Shown here: positions 1-5,923 of the stretch, one piece after another
How positions within the stretch are numbered: position 1 is the stretch's first letter
How the letters are laid out: each line of letters opens with the position of its first letter
Assembly: GCA_034433995.1 (NCBI GenBank)
Contig: DAOTZU010000130.1
Span: 1 to 8,139 of the forward strand
DNA: 8,139 bases
Direction of reading: 5' to 3'
DNA from: DAOTZU01 sp034433995
GTDB taxonomy: Bacteria > Chloroflexota > Anaerolineae > UBA1429
Notes under the pieces: generated by a model
The model's database searches: none
What the model was told of the DNA's origin: nothing
The model's input: only the letters and a program-made list of their open reading frames with translations
Made by a program: the position numbers and the translations under genes

Positions 1-9
1 CTAGGCAGC

Positions 10-429
10 TCATTCCCCGATGATCTTGACCAGCACCCGCTTGGGCCGGCGGCCGTCGAATTCACCATAAAAGATCTGCTCCCAAGGGCCGAAATCCAGC
101 CGCCCTTCGGTGATGGCCACCACCACTTCGCGGCCCATCACCTGGCGCTTGAGGTGGGCATCGGCATTGTCCTCGCCGGTGAGGTTGTGGCGGTAACGGC
201 TCAGCGGCTCGTGGGGGGCCAAAGATTCGAGCCAGGCCTCGTAATCCTGGTGCAGCCCGCCCTCGTCGTCGTTGATGAACACCGACGCGGTGATGTGCAT
301 GGCGTTCACCAGGGCCAGCCCCTCCCGGATGCCGCTCTCCCGCAGGCACTGTTCCACCTGCGAGGTGATGTTGATGAACGCCCGACGGGTGGGCACGTTG
401 AACCATAGTTCCTTGCGATAGCTTTTCAT
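10..429 (-). CDS. yjbQ: YjbQ/UPF0047 family protein (secondary thiamine-phosphate synthase type)
   Basis: A 139-residue protein, the normal length for this small single-domain cytoplasmic family. The family pattern is clear: MHITASVFIND around residues 44-54 with H45, a Y-x-HN segment with H81, NADAH at 88-92, GRLDFGPWEQ at 109-118 and EFDG at 123-126. The conserved histidines and acidic residues are the proposed metal or active-site set. Members have been reported to have weak thiamine-phosphate synthase activity, but their physiological role is unsettled, so the name is a family label. The start at 429 is preceded by AGGAGG (440-445) with a 10-nt gap; the open frame runs on to a GTG at 558, but that part is repeat DNA. 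The gene lies downstream of the secreted-protein gene on the same strand, 275 bp away, with the tandem hairpin repeat between. I saw no convincing promoter of its own. Confidence 0.9.
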   Translation of the reverse strand: MKSYRKELWFNVPTRRAFINITSQVEQCLRESGIREGLALVNAMHITASVFINDDEGGLHQDYEAWLESLAPHEPLSRYRHNLTGEDNADAHLKRQVMGREVVVAITEGRLDFGPWEQIFYGEFDGRRPKRVLVKIIGE

Positions 430-439
430 CGCCGTGATT

Positions 440-675
440 CCTCCTACGAAATGCGGCTTGGTCGAAAGGACGCGGATGAACACAGATGAGACGGATGCCC
501 GCGGATTTCTATCCTCCGATCCGCGCCCATCCGTTGCATCCGTGGCATCCGTGTCCACCTCCTACGAAATGCGGCTTGGTCGAAAGGACACGGACGAACG
601 CGGCTGGGACGGATGCCCGCGGATTTCTATCCTCCGATCCGCGCCCATCCGTCGCATCCGTGGCATCCGCGTCCA
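440..675. repeat. Tandem 118-bp palindromic repeat, two copies
   Basis: Copies at 440-557 and 558-675 are in exact 118-bp register with no gaps and differ at 8 positions by eye. Each has a constant ~30-bp part (starting CCTCCTACGAAATG) followed by a long inverted repeat. In copy 1 the arms are 468-506 and 519-556 around a 12-nt loop at 507-518; in copy 2 they are 586-624 and 637-674 around 625-636. The right arm is built of degenerate 9-bp units of the form GCATCCGTG. All eight differences fall in the arms, six of them in the left arm; the loop and constant part are identical. The constant part contains AGGAGG on the minus strand, which in copy 1 serves as the ribosome-binding site of the yjbQ-type gene. 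This fills the 275-bp gap between the yjbQ-type and secreted-protein genes. It looks like a dispersed palindromic repeat that duplicated locally. Confidence 0.9.
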
Positions 676-704
676 CGGTGAACTGTCGCCCATCGCCAAA
701 TCCT

Positions 705-2066
705 TTACCACGCCAGATAACCCACCATGCGCCCGCTGGCGGCATCGAAAAAGCCCAATGGCCGCTCCGGGCGCAGGCGGAAATTGCGCACCAGGGGCAG
801 ATAGAGGCGACTGGTGGCCCCGGCCCCACCGGCGCCGGCCCAAGGCATGGCGCCGGCCAAGCCCAGCCAGGTCTCGTCGGCCACCTTCAGCGGCAAGGCC
901 TGCGTGCCACTGTAGAGCGGCTCCACCCGCAGATAGACGATGCGCAGCGTCATGGTGGCCTCATAAATCTGGCGCAAGACGGCCTCGCTGCAAGTGCCGC
1001 TGAGGAAGCAAGGGTCGTAGGCGATGCCGGCGGGGACGACGAACTCGGGCGGGGTGATCCGGTCGATGGGAGGCAATAAGGAAAGGTACGGCCCGGCCGA
1101 TTGGTCGGCATCTTGCCAGGCCACCTGCAAGGGAAAGGCCCCACCATGCACCAAATCTTGGGAGAGCATGGCCTCGTCAGGGGCCAGGCGGACGCTGCCG
1201 GCGATGGGCCGTTGCAGGTTGTTGCCTGTGCTATCGTACACGTCAAAGGGCATGGGCGGATAGATGAACAGGACATAGTTGGCCCCGGCGGGGATGTTCA
1301 GGAAAATGCGCGGGTGGCGGTCGGCATAGCGCCCCCGCAATTGTTGCATCAACGGCTGAAAGGCCCCCACCCCGCCCACGCCGATATAGGATTGAAAGGT
1401 GGCCTCCTGAGAGCCCAGATAGGTGACCTGAGGACGGCCCGCCGGGCGAAAGGTGAACACCCCCGTCAGCATGGGGTAATCGCCATAAAGCACCACCTCG
1501 CCCCCGTAATTGGCCGGGATGTAGCGGCCATTGGCCGTGGAGGGGAAATCGAACAGGGTGCGCCACGGATAGCGCTGATAGGCGGAGGCATCATCCTGGG
1601 GCAGGGCCAGGGCCGGATCCACAACATAGCCCCAGACGATCTGGCCGGTCAGCTCCGTCGTGCCCTGATAGAGCCGCAGCCAGCTCTCCGGCGCGGCGCT
1701 GCCCATATGGTCATAGATGGGCCGCTGGCCGAGGAGGTTCAGCGTGGTGATCCAGCGGTCGCCGTTGAGGGAGCGGCGGGTATCCAGGCGCGCGGTGATG
1801 CGGATGAGGTCGCCTTGGATTTGAGAGGAGAGGAAGCGGGCCAACCCTCCGCCACCGCTGTAGGCGATGATACAATCCTGCAAGACCGTATCCGGCACCT
1901 GGCCGACCAGGTCGGTGATGTTGAGGGCCCGGGGTTCGATCCACGGCGGGAGGGCCGCGCCGGCCGGTGCCTCCGCCCGCAGCGGGGGAACCCCGCCCAA
2001 AAGCGCCAGCGAGACGAGAAGCAGCCCGATGATCTGACCAGGCCGCAAGGACAAAGATGGGGCCAT
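705..2066 (-). CDS. Secreted protein of unknown function with YLPLV motif
   Basis: A 453-residue protein I do not recognise. Residues 1-33 look like a Sec signal peptide: a charged start, a hydrophobic core at 12-25 (IGLLLVSLALLGG) and a likely cut after AEA (31-33). There is no lipobox cysteine and no other membrane segment, so it is probably exported. The rest alternates beta-like stretches with many Tyr, Pro and Gly residues, for example a GGGG run at 71-74, ANYGGEVVLYGDYP at 185-198 and a hydrophobic ANYVLFIYPPMPFDVYD at 262-278. C353 and C359 could form a disulfide. YLPLVRN at 422-428 resembles a motif common near the C-terminus of Chloroflexota secreted proteins. The start at 2066 has AAGGAG (2074-2079) 7 nt upstream; an ATG at 2073 is out of frame. 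It follows the kinase gene by 28 nt and is probably cotranscribed with it. Confidence 0.85.
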   Translation of the reverse strand: MAPSLSLRPGQIIGLLLVSLALLGGVPPLRAEAPAGAALPPWIEPRALNITDLVGQVPDTVLQDCIIAYSGGGGLARFLSSQIQGDLIRITARLDTRRSLNGDRWITTLNLLGQRPIYDHMGSAAPESWLRLYQGTTELTGQIVWGYVVDPALALPQDDASAYQRYPWRTLFDFPSTANGRYIPANYGGEVVLYGDYPMLTGVFTFRPAGRPQVTYLGSQEATFQSYIGVGGVGAFQPLMQQLRGRYADRHPRIFLNIPAGANYVLFIYPPMPFDVYDSTGNNLQRPIAGSVRLAPDEAMLSQDLVHGGAFPLQVAWQDADQSAGPYLSLLPPIDRITPPEFVVPAGIAYDPCFLSGTCSEAVLRQIYEATMTLRIVYLRVEPLYSGTQALPLKVADETWLGLAGAMPWAGAGGAGATSRLYLPLVRNFRLRPERPLGFFDAASGRMVGYLAW

Positions 2067-2077
2067 GGGCCATCTCC

Positions 2078-2098
2078 TTGCATTGTGTGGCCTTTCAG
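2078..2098 (-). promoter_or_regulatory. Repeated leader element (copy 2) before the secreted-protein gene
   Basis: Read on the minus strand this is CTGAAAGG, then CCA, then CACAATGCAA, leading into the AAGGAG ribosome-binding site of the secreted-protein gene. The same sequence without the CCA insert lies just before the kinase gene at 3294-3311. Here its TGA is the kinase stop codon, so the element spans the end of one gene and the leader of the next. Its function is unknown; it may be a duplicated translation-initiation leader or a binding site. Confidence 0.5.
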
Positions 2099-3276
2099 CC
2101 ATCGTGGGGACCGCGCCACAGGCCACTTGCCGCGTCCCAGCGCCAGCCCTCGCCCTCCACATGGGCCTCCAAGCGCGCCCAACCTTGGGCGATGCGCTGC
2201 TGGGTCTCTTCCCAAGGACGGATGCCGCTGGTGGCGTCGGCGGCCTCCACATTGCAGGCGCCCACGGCCACCGCCGAGGTGATGGCTTCCTCCGGCCCTT
2301 GCCCCCGGAGCATTCCCGCCAGGAACCCGGCGATGGTGGCATCGCCCGAGCCCACCGTGCTCACCACTTGCACCTTGAAACAGGGCGCCCACAGCTCGCG
2401 GCCGGCCCAGGCGGAGGGGTCGCGGGGGCCGCCGCGGCCCAAATTGCCCAATGGAGCGGCAGTGCGCAAGTAAAAACCGCGATGGCCCAGCTTCAAGCCC
2501 ACCAGGCGCGCCCCCAGGGCCAAGGCCTCCGCTGCCAACTCGCCGATCTCGGCCGGCGAGAGGGCGTCCAGCATCCCCGCCGGGCCCACCTGGCGGGCCA
2601 AGGCATCGTAGCGGGCGCGGCGCAACATATAGAGCAGCTCCTCGCCGCTGGGTAGAAAGGCGTCCACATACGGCAGGGCGCGGGCCAAGATGGCCGGCCA
2701 ATCCGCCTTGCCGCTGGGGCGGGTGGGATCAGGCATGGACATATCCAAAGAGGTGCTCAGGCCTTGATCCTTGGCCGCGCGCAGGATGGCGGCCAACTCC
2801 TCGCCGCCGGAGGTGAACATGCGCCGCATCAGCGGTGGATAACCGAAATGCAGATGGCGCGCCTGGGCCAAAAGGGCCGGCGCAAGATCCTCCGGGCCGA
2901 AGGTATTATTGGTCCCCGGGCAATGCAGAAACGTGCGGTCGATCCCCGGCGGGCTGATAACCACCGTATAAGAGCTGGGCTCGCCGTGGCCGGTGGTCAA
3001 CTCCTCCACCAACGCGGGGTGGATGGCCTGGATGATCTCGCGGGTCAGCTTGCCGATCAGATCATCGCCCAAGCGGGCCACCAGGCGCACCTTCAAGCCC
3101 AACTTGTGCAAAGCCAACCCCGTATTGGAAACCGCCCCGCCGGTGGAGAGCACCGCACCGCCCACCTCCGTCAAACGGCCGGGGGCAAGAAAATGCTCCG
3201 AGGCCGCCGTGGCCACATCGGTGATCTGGGGAATGATATCCACACACAAATGCCCCGCAGCGATGACGTCAATCAT
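2095..3276 (-). CDS. PfkB/ribokinase-family carbohydrate kinase
   Basis: A 393-residue ATP-dependent sugar or nucleoside kinase of the ribokinase fold, expected in the cytoplasm. The N-terminal IDVIAAGHLCVDI strand carries the substrate-binding Asp of the family. The first signature is GGAVSNTGLALHKLG (46-60) followed by VARLGDD (66-72). The second is STVGSGDATIAGFLAG (306-321), with D312 the expected catalytic base and GSGD the anion hole. A stretch at about 270-299 between KLGHRG and the second signature is longer than in ribokinase or fructokinase, and the protein is longer than the ~300-330 residues usual for those. The substrate cannot be read from the sequence. The start ATG at 3276 follows a GGGGGG run (3285-3290) 8 nt upstream; upstream codons in frame lie in the promoter region. 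It is first in the leftward run and divergent to the HAD phosphatase. Confidence 0.88.
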   Translation of the reverse strand: MIDVIAAGHLCVDIIPQITDVATAASEHFLAPGRLTEVGGAVLSTGGAVSNTGLALHKLGLKVRLVARLGDDLIGKLTREIIQAIHPALVEELTTGHGEPSSYTVVISPPGIDRTFLHCPGTNNTFGPEDLAPALLAQARHLHFGYPPLMRRMFTSGGEELAAILRAAKDQGLSTSLDMSMPDPTRPSGKADWPAILARALPYVDAFLPSGEELLYMLRRARYDALARQVGPAGMLDALSPAEIGELAAEALALGARLVGLKLGHRGFYLRTAAPLGNLGRGGPRDPSAWAGRELWAPCFKVQVVSTVGSGDATIAGFLAGMLRGQGPEEAITSAVAVGACNVEAADATSGIRPWEETQQRIAQGWARLEAHVEGEGWRWDAASGLWRGPHDG

Positions 3277-3293
3277 AGCAAGTTCCCCCCTTT

Positions 3294-3311
3294 TTGCATT
3301 GTGCCTTTCAG
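3294..3311 (-). promoter_or_regulatory. Repeated leader element (copy 1) before the kinase gene
   Basis: On the minus strand this reads CTGAAAGGCACAATGCAA and is followed by an A/G-rich ribosome-binding site. It matches the leader of the next gene (2078-2098) apart from a 3-nt insert there. It begins at the 3' edge of the proposed -10 box, so it would form the very start of the kinase mRNA. Confidence 0.5.
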
Positions 3312-3339
3312 TATAACACGATGGGACGACGGTTGACAA
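3310..3339 (-). promoter_or_regulatory. Sigma70-like promoter of the kinase run
   Basis: On the minus strand TTGTCA (3339-3334) and TATACT (3315-3310) are separated by 18 nt. The predicted mRNA start near 3303 leaves a leader of about 27 nt. The -35 box overlaps that of the divergent promoter. Confidence 0.6.
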
Positions 3340-3362
3340 CCCAGGCCCACCGCGTGTATAAG
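3333..3362 (+). promoter_or_regulatory. Sigma70-like promoter of the HAD phosphatase gene
   Basis: TTGACA (3333-3338), a perfect -35 consensus, is followed after 18 nt by TATAAG (3357-3362). The predicted start near 3369 gives a leader of about 60 nt. The -35 lies inside the palindrome GGTTGACAACC (3331-3341), a possible operator serving both directions. Confidence 0.65.
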
Positions 3363-3427
3363 GGAGGCGCAACCTGTTCCCCCCAACCCCGCCAATCCGG
3401 GGCAGCCCTGAACAGACAGGATGGACC

Positions 3428-4087
3428 ATGACCCCTTCTTTCCAAACCGTGTTGTTCGATTTCGATTATACCCTGGCCGATTCCACTGCCGGGATCGTGG
3501 AATGCGTCTCCTATGCCCTGGAGCGAATGGGGTTGCCCCCCGTGGCCACTGAGGCTATCCGCCCGACCGTGGGCCTGACCCTGGCGGAGGTGTGTGTGCG
3601 CCTTTTGGGGCCAGCACAGGCGGCGCGGGCCGAGGAGTTCACCCGGCTCTTCTTGGAGCGCGCCGAGGAGGTGATGGTGGCGCGCACGGTGGTCTATCCT
3701 GCCGTGGGCCACGTGGTGACGCTATTGCAGCGGCGGGGCGTGGCGCTGGGGATCGTCTCCACCAAGTATCGCCAAAGGATCGTGGGCGTGCTGCGCCGCG
3801 AGGGGCTGCTGGGAGCCTTTGACGTCATCGTGGGGGGCGACGATGTGGTCCAACAGAAACCGGCGCCCGAGGGGCTGCTCTTGGCCATCAAAAGGCTGCA
3901 GATCGCGCCGACCCGCACCCTTTACGTGGGCGATAGCCTCACCGATGCCGAGACGGCCCAGCGGGCCGGAGTGGCCTTTGTGGCCGTGGTGGGCGCCGGG
4001 GTCACGCCGGCGGAAAGCTTTGCCGGCTATCCCGTGCGGGCCGTGTTGCAGAGTATCGAGGAACTTCCGGAGTGGTTGGGATTCTAA
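3428..4087 (+). CDS. HAD superfamily hydrolase, phosphoglycolate phosphatase-like
   Basis: A 219-residue cytoplasmic phosphatase of HAD subfamily IA. All four motifs are present: motif I DFDYT (11-15) with nucleophile D11 and acid/base D13; motif II at S111 in IVSTK; motif III K144 in QKPAPEG; and motif IV GDSLTD (168-173) binding Mg2+. The segment between motifs I and II, about residues 18-90, forms the helical cap, and KPAPEGLLLAIKRL is typical of Gph/PpaX-like enzymes. The length is normal. Likely substrates are small phosphate esters such as 2-phosphoglycolate or sugar phosphates; the sequence does not decide. The start at 3428 has AGGA (3418-3421) 6 nt upstream; the ATG at 3421 is out of frame. 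It has a strong-looking promoter and is divergent to the sugar kinase. Its TAA (4085-4087) overlaps the stop codon of the convergent restriction gene. Confidence 0.88.
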   Translation: MTPSFQTVLFDFDYTLADSTAGIVECVSYALERMGLPPVATEAIRPTVGLTLAEVCVRLLGPAQAARAEEFTRLFLERAEEVMVARTVVYPAVGHVVTLLQRRGVALGIVSTKYRQRIVGVLRREGLLGAFDVIVGGDDVVQQKPAPEGLLLAIKRLQIAPTRTLYVGDSLTDAETAQRAGVAFVAVVGAGVTPAESFAGYPVRAVLQSIEELPEWLGF

Positions 4088-4841
4088 GCAAGATCGGCCT
4101 GGCCCTGGGGCATATTGCCGCTATTGAAAGCCACCAGCTTGGACCAATCTATAAGGTAATTCGCTCCGCAGAAGCGAGAAATGAACTCGGCGGTGAACCG
4201 GTTCTCAATGGCGCTGCGCTGCTTGGCAAAATCATCGTTGTGTTGTTTGGCCTGATAGCCAATCGGCTCGATAATGTCCAGGTATAGATCTGGGTCGCCG
4301 GATAAAAAGTGCCAGAAGCTTTGCCCTACGATCTTTTCATATACGCCGGTATGCGTGGTGCGGTGTTTCCATAACAGATACCCAGTACCGGCTGGATCCT
4401 GGCCGCCAAGTGGGCCTGTCGTTGCACCTTCACAGCCCGCTTGAAATCCTCTTCTAGACGGGCATATTGAGAGCTGTTGCCCCAATTGGGTCCGGACTTG
4501 ATGGAGACAAGGTAGTGCGTCCCTTCCCGGTCGAATTCCAAGTCAATCCCCTGAGCCGACGACTTGATGCCACCACAAGTTTGCTGCGAGATAAAGAGGG
4601 CGAGCTGCTCCAAAAAGTCGCCAAAGAGCTTCTCCTCCGAGGAGGACAGAAAAGCATCCAAGATTGCCCGGACCAACTCACTGGCCGTAAGCATGTTCTT
4701 GGCCCTAAAAAGGTAGGGATTCTTTTTTCTGAGCACCTCGGTCAGGCTGATCTCCTCCAAACGCCTCAGACGTGCTTGATGAAAACGAACGATCTCCCTA
4801 TTAACAAAATCGCACACGGCTTGGCGATCAACCGTTTCCAT
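4084..4841 (-). pseudogene. Type II restriction endonuclease, frameshifted (PmeII-like)
   Basis: Two minus-strand frames together make one endonuclease. The first (start 4841) gives 171 residues and stops at 4326-4328. The second carries the C-terminal part, from KHRTTHTGVYEKIVG through SFWHFLSGDPDLYL to the stop at 4084-4086. They join at ICYG (155-158) if one A is added to the AAA run at 4366-4368 (minus strand TATGGAAAC), giving 252 residues. Residues 99-117, GIDLEF...LVSIKSG, look like a PD-(D/E)xK-type core with D100 and K115, although the middle acidic residue reads S113. Overall it recalls PmeII-type enzymes, a family call made from memory. The start overlaps the methyltransferase end by 14 nt, the usual coupling in such pairs. 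The loss may be real inactivation or a homopolymer sequencing error. Confidence 0.8.
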
Positions 4842-5805
4842 TCGCGCCACCCCCAAACCTTGTTTTGGCCAAACGCTCGGCGGCGATGTCGCAGTAGGCC
4901 TCAACGATCTCGATACCCACATAATAGCGCCCCAGCTGCTTGGCAGCCACAGCGGTCGTGCCCGATCCCATGAAGGGATCGAGTACCACGTCCCCCGGCA
5001 CGGTGAACAATTTGATGAACCAGGCCGGCAAGCCTACTGGAAAGACGGCGCTATGCGCTTTATTGGAACACTCGGTGGCCAGATGGATCACATTCGTCGG
5101 GTAAACCTTATCGCGTCCTAGCCAGTTGGCCACCTTTTTGCCAAACCCACTGTTCACCTTGGATTCGTCGCGCACCACATCGGTGGAGCTCAAAGACTTG
5201 AGTCTGGTCTCGGCCCATTCGCCTATCGGCACCATCACCGCCTCTTGATACATGGCAAAGCGACGTTGTTTGGTGAAATGCAAGCACCGCTCCCAAGCGT
5301 CGCGGAAGCGGTTGGGCCATTTTCCGGGATAGCAATTGCGCTTATGCCAACAGTATTCCTCCGTCCAAAGCCATCCTTGCCGGCGCATGGCCAAGATCAG
5401 CTCAATCACATAGGTATGGCGCTCGCCATTGACCACGCGCTCTTTGATGTTCAGCACAAAAGATCCCTGCGGCTTGAGCACCCGCTTGAGCTCGGCGGCG
5501 ATGGGCAGGAACCATGCTACATACTCATCTGGGGTGATGCCACCATAGGTATGAGCGCGCTGGTCCGCATAGGGCGGCGAAGTGACGATCAGATCAACGC
5601 TTTCATCGGCAAAGAGGGGAAGGATGCTCCGGCAATCGCCCCTGTAGATGGTATTCAGCCGGGGATGCCGCCCCTCCTCCAGCGGGCGCGTCTGGGCAAT
5701 ATCGAACTGGAGCGCCAACTGCAGCTCTCCAACGCGCAATTGGTGGTCGTCGCTTTCTGCGCCAGCCACGTTGTGCGGCTCAAGTTCCTTTATGTCCATA
5801 CTCAT
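4828..5805 (-). CDS. Type II DNA methyltransferase, beta class (N4-cytosine or N6-adenine)
   Basis: A 325-residue SAM-dependent DNA methylase of the N6/N4 family. The catalytic motif IV, TSPPY (75-79), precedes the SAM-binding motif I, DPFMGSGTT (276-284), which defines the beta class. TSPPY favours N4-methylcytosine but does not prove it. The motif around YVGIEI (295-300) follows as expected, and residues ~120-240 hold the target-recognition part, so the target site cannot be read. It protects DNA against the endonuclease gene that overlaps its 3' end. Possible starts are 5832, 5805 and 5799. The TATAAT box at 5821-5826 makes 5832 impossible from that promoter; 5805 follows AGAGG (5810-5814) by 4 nt and 5799 by 10 nt, so either of these fits. 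G+C is visibly lower than in flanking genes, suggesting acquisition by transfer. Confidence 0.92.
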   Translation of the reverse strand: MSMDIKELEPHNVAGAESDDHQLRVGELQLALQFDIAQTRPLEEGRHPRLNTIYRGDCRSILPLFADESVDLIVTSPPYADQRAHTYGGITPDEYVAWFLPIAAELKRVLKPQGSFVLNIKERVVNGERHTYVIELILAMRRQGWLWTEEYCWHKRNCYPGKWPNRFRDAWERCLHFTKQRRFAMYQEAVMVPIGEWAETRLKSLSSTDVVRDESKVNSGFGKKVANWLGRDKVYPTNVIHLATECSNKAHSAVFPVGLPAWFIKLFTVPGDVVLDPFMGSGTTAVAAKQLGRYYVGIEIVEAYCDIAAERLAKTRFGGGANGNG

Positions 5806-5820
5806 CCAACCTCTGAAGAA

Positions 5821-5850
5821 ATTATAGTACATTTTTTCTCCCTAGGGCAA
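5821..5850 (-). promoter_or_regulatory. Promoter of the methyltransferase gene, nearly leaderless
   Basis: On the minus strand TTGCCC (5850-5845) and a perfect TATAAT (5826-5821) are 18 nt apart. Transcription would start near 5814, only about 9-15 nt before the methyltransferase start codon. The palindrome CCCTAGGG (5840-5847) lies across the -35 and spacer. Confidence 0.55.
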
Positions 5851-5859
5851 ACCTTTCAT

Positions 5860-5888
5860 TTGACCCAAACGCACCACTGAAAGATAAT
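5860..5888 (+). promoter_or_regulatory. Sigma70-like promoter of the URO-D-like gene
   Basis: TTGACC (5860-5865) and GATAAT (5883-5888) are spaced by 17 nt. The predicted start near 5895 gives a leader of about 29 nt. It stands back to back with the methyltransferase promoter. Confidence 0.6.
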
Positions 5889-5923
5889 CCTGACGCTGCT
5901 TATCCCAGGTCACAAGGTGCAAA

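Noticed and set aside
430..558. N-terminal extension of the yjbQ-type gene from a GTG at 558
   Set aside because: The extra 43 residues are translated repeat DNA, the SD would overlap the GTG, and the family starts at the ATG at 429.
440..675. CRISPR array
   Set aside because: Only two copies, contiguous without unique spacers, and far longer than CRISPR repeats; no cas genes.
434..1079. Plus-strand open frames across the tandem repeat
   Set aside because: They exist only because the repeat lacks stops; no domain or ribosome-binding site supports them.
1101..2282. 393-codon open frame on the plus strand opposite the secreted-protein gene
   Set aside because: Arg/Gly-rich with no recognisable motif, and the other strand has a signal peptide and ribosome-binding site in the right places.
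4362..4374. Programmed -1 frameshift in the endonuclease
   Set aside because: TATGGAAAC is not a good slippery heptamer and no clear downstream structure was seen; a lost base in the A run is simpler.
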